Below, in pieces: positions 7,367 through 7,555 of a stretch of 7,555 nt of DNA. Both the position numbers and the translations under genes were made by a program. Positions within the stretch are counted from its first letter, which is position 1, and every line of letters starts with the position of its first letter. Location: contig JANQFH010000011.1 in NCBI GenBank assembly GCA_028277945.1, positions 1-7,555 on the forward strand. Reading direction: 5' to 3'. The stretch comes from Oligoflexia bacterium (lineage in GTDB: Bacteria > Bdellovibrionota_G > JANQFH01). Under the pieces are notes generated by a model. That model was given only the letters and a program-made list of their open reading frames with translations, was not told the DNA's origin and did no database searches.

Positions 7367-7382
7367 GTTGGCATCACCCCTA
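7356..7382 (-). repeat. Right terminal inverted repeat (27 bp)
   Basis: The exact reverse complement of 176-202, starting TGGGGTCCGCTG and finishing GGCATCACCCCTA. There is no mismatch over 27 bp, so the two ends have not visibly diverged since insertion. Confidence 0.95.
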
Positions 7383-7555
7383 CACTTCAGCAACCCTCCA
7401 TTCTTGACTAGAAACTCTTGAACTTAAACCCTATAGAGATTTAGTGACCAGTACTGCAGGTTGCCAAATTTTAAGTTTTGCTTACTCAGTTGGAGACCAT
7501 TGCATTTGGGTTATAAACTTCTTCATACGAGGTATGAAGTCAGTTCTCCCCTGGA
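7383..7555. other. Right flanking DNA
   Basis: Sequence beyond the right TIR. It begins CACTTCAG and holds no recognisable gene, RNA or repeat. An inverted pair near 7518-7541 (AACTTCTTCATAC with GTATGAAGTC) is a short imperfect stem and is probably incidental. It does not carry an 8-bp copy of the left junction. Confidence 0.55.

Larger units (their letters stand above)
176..7382 (+). mobile_element. Complete hAT-superfamily DNA transposon, probably autonomous
   Basis: The element is 7,207 bp long and is bounded by a perfect 27-bp inverted repeat beginning TAGGGGTGATG. That fits the usual hAT terminal pattern (C/T)AGGG. Between the ends lies one four-exon transposase gene with hAT motifs from the BED zinc finger to the C-terminal dimerisation domain. 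Both ends carry subterminal GTGGGGT/ACCCCAC motifs, few on the left (196-272) and many on the right (6185-7366). Multiple subterminal motifs acting as transposase-binding sites are known in other hAT elements such as Ac. The coding frame is intact only if TAA and TAG are read as glutamine. The oddity is target-site duplication: hAT elements normally make 8 bp, but only CAC is shared here. Intact ends and an intact frame suggest recent activity, but nothing in the window proves mobility. Confidence 0.9.

Noticed and set aside
176-7382. A CACTA-type element, because the left junction reads CACTAGGGG
   Set aside because: The right end inverted reads GTGTAGGGG, so CACTA is not part of the inverted repeat, and the encoded transposase has hAT, not CACTA, motifs.

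Overview
The window is a eukaryotic nuclear fragment holding one complete, 7,207-bp hAT-type DNA transposon (176-7382) with short flanks of unassigned host DNA on both sides. The termini are a perfect 27-bp inverted repeat that starts TAGGGGTGATG, as hAT ends do. Inside is a single plus-strand gene for the transposase, running from ATG 573 to TGA 5564-5566 in four exons. The three introns have GT-AG borders and their phases match exactly.

The key observation is the genetic code. Read with the standard code the transposase looks like a pseudogene, with 18 in-frame stops (14 TAG, 4 TAA). There is no in-frame TGA, no frameshift and no broken splice site, and the stops fall where glutamine fits, often beside CAA or CAG codons. 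Read with UAA and UAG as Gln and UGA as the only stop (the 'ciliate/dasycladacean' nuclear code), the spliced frame gives an uninterrupted 1,004-residue protein. It carries a BED-type zinc finger, the hAT PGY..PSR and TDGW motifs, a TTDRGSN motif, a CFSHAI motif, a TRW motif and the C-terminal hAT dimerisation signature. The introns are 534-829 bp and the composition is mixed, which suits an ulvophyte green alga (Dasycladales, Cladophorales, Trentepohliales and relatives) better than a ciliate or diplomonad. That host assignment is inference.

Layout: 1-175 left flank; 176-202 left TIR; 203-572 left subterminal motifs, a possible TATA box and the leader; 573-1147 exon 1 (N-terminal region and zinc finger); 1148-1976 intron 1; 1977-2141 exon 2 (first catalytic-Asp motif); 2142-2757 intron 2, containing a large GC-rich hairpin; 2758-3845 exon 3 (catalytic core and helical insertion); 3846-4379 intron 3; 4380-5566 exon 4 (dimerisation domain and an unusually long C-terminal tail); 5567-6184 3' region with a G-quadruplex-type G-run; 6185-7366 a subterminal array in which clusters of GTGGGGT/ACCCCAC and GGGACCCCA motifs recur about every 190 bp; 7356-7382 right TIR; 7383-7555 right flank.

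The transposase, the TIRs and the subterminal motif arrays together look like a potentially autonomous element. The same motif core also appears in the first exon and first intron, so the protein could bind its own gene as well as the ends. One thing does not fit: no 8-bp target-site duplication is visible, only a 3-bp CAC on each side.
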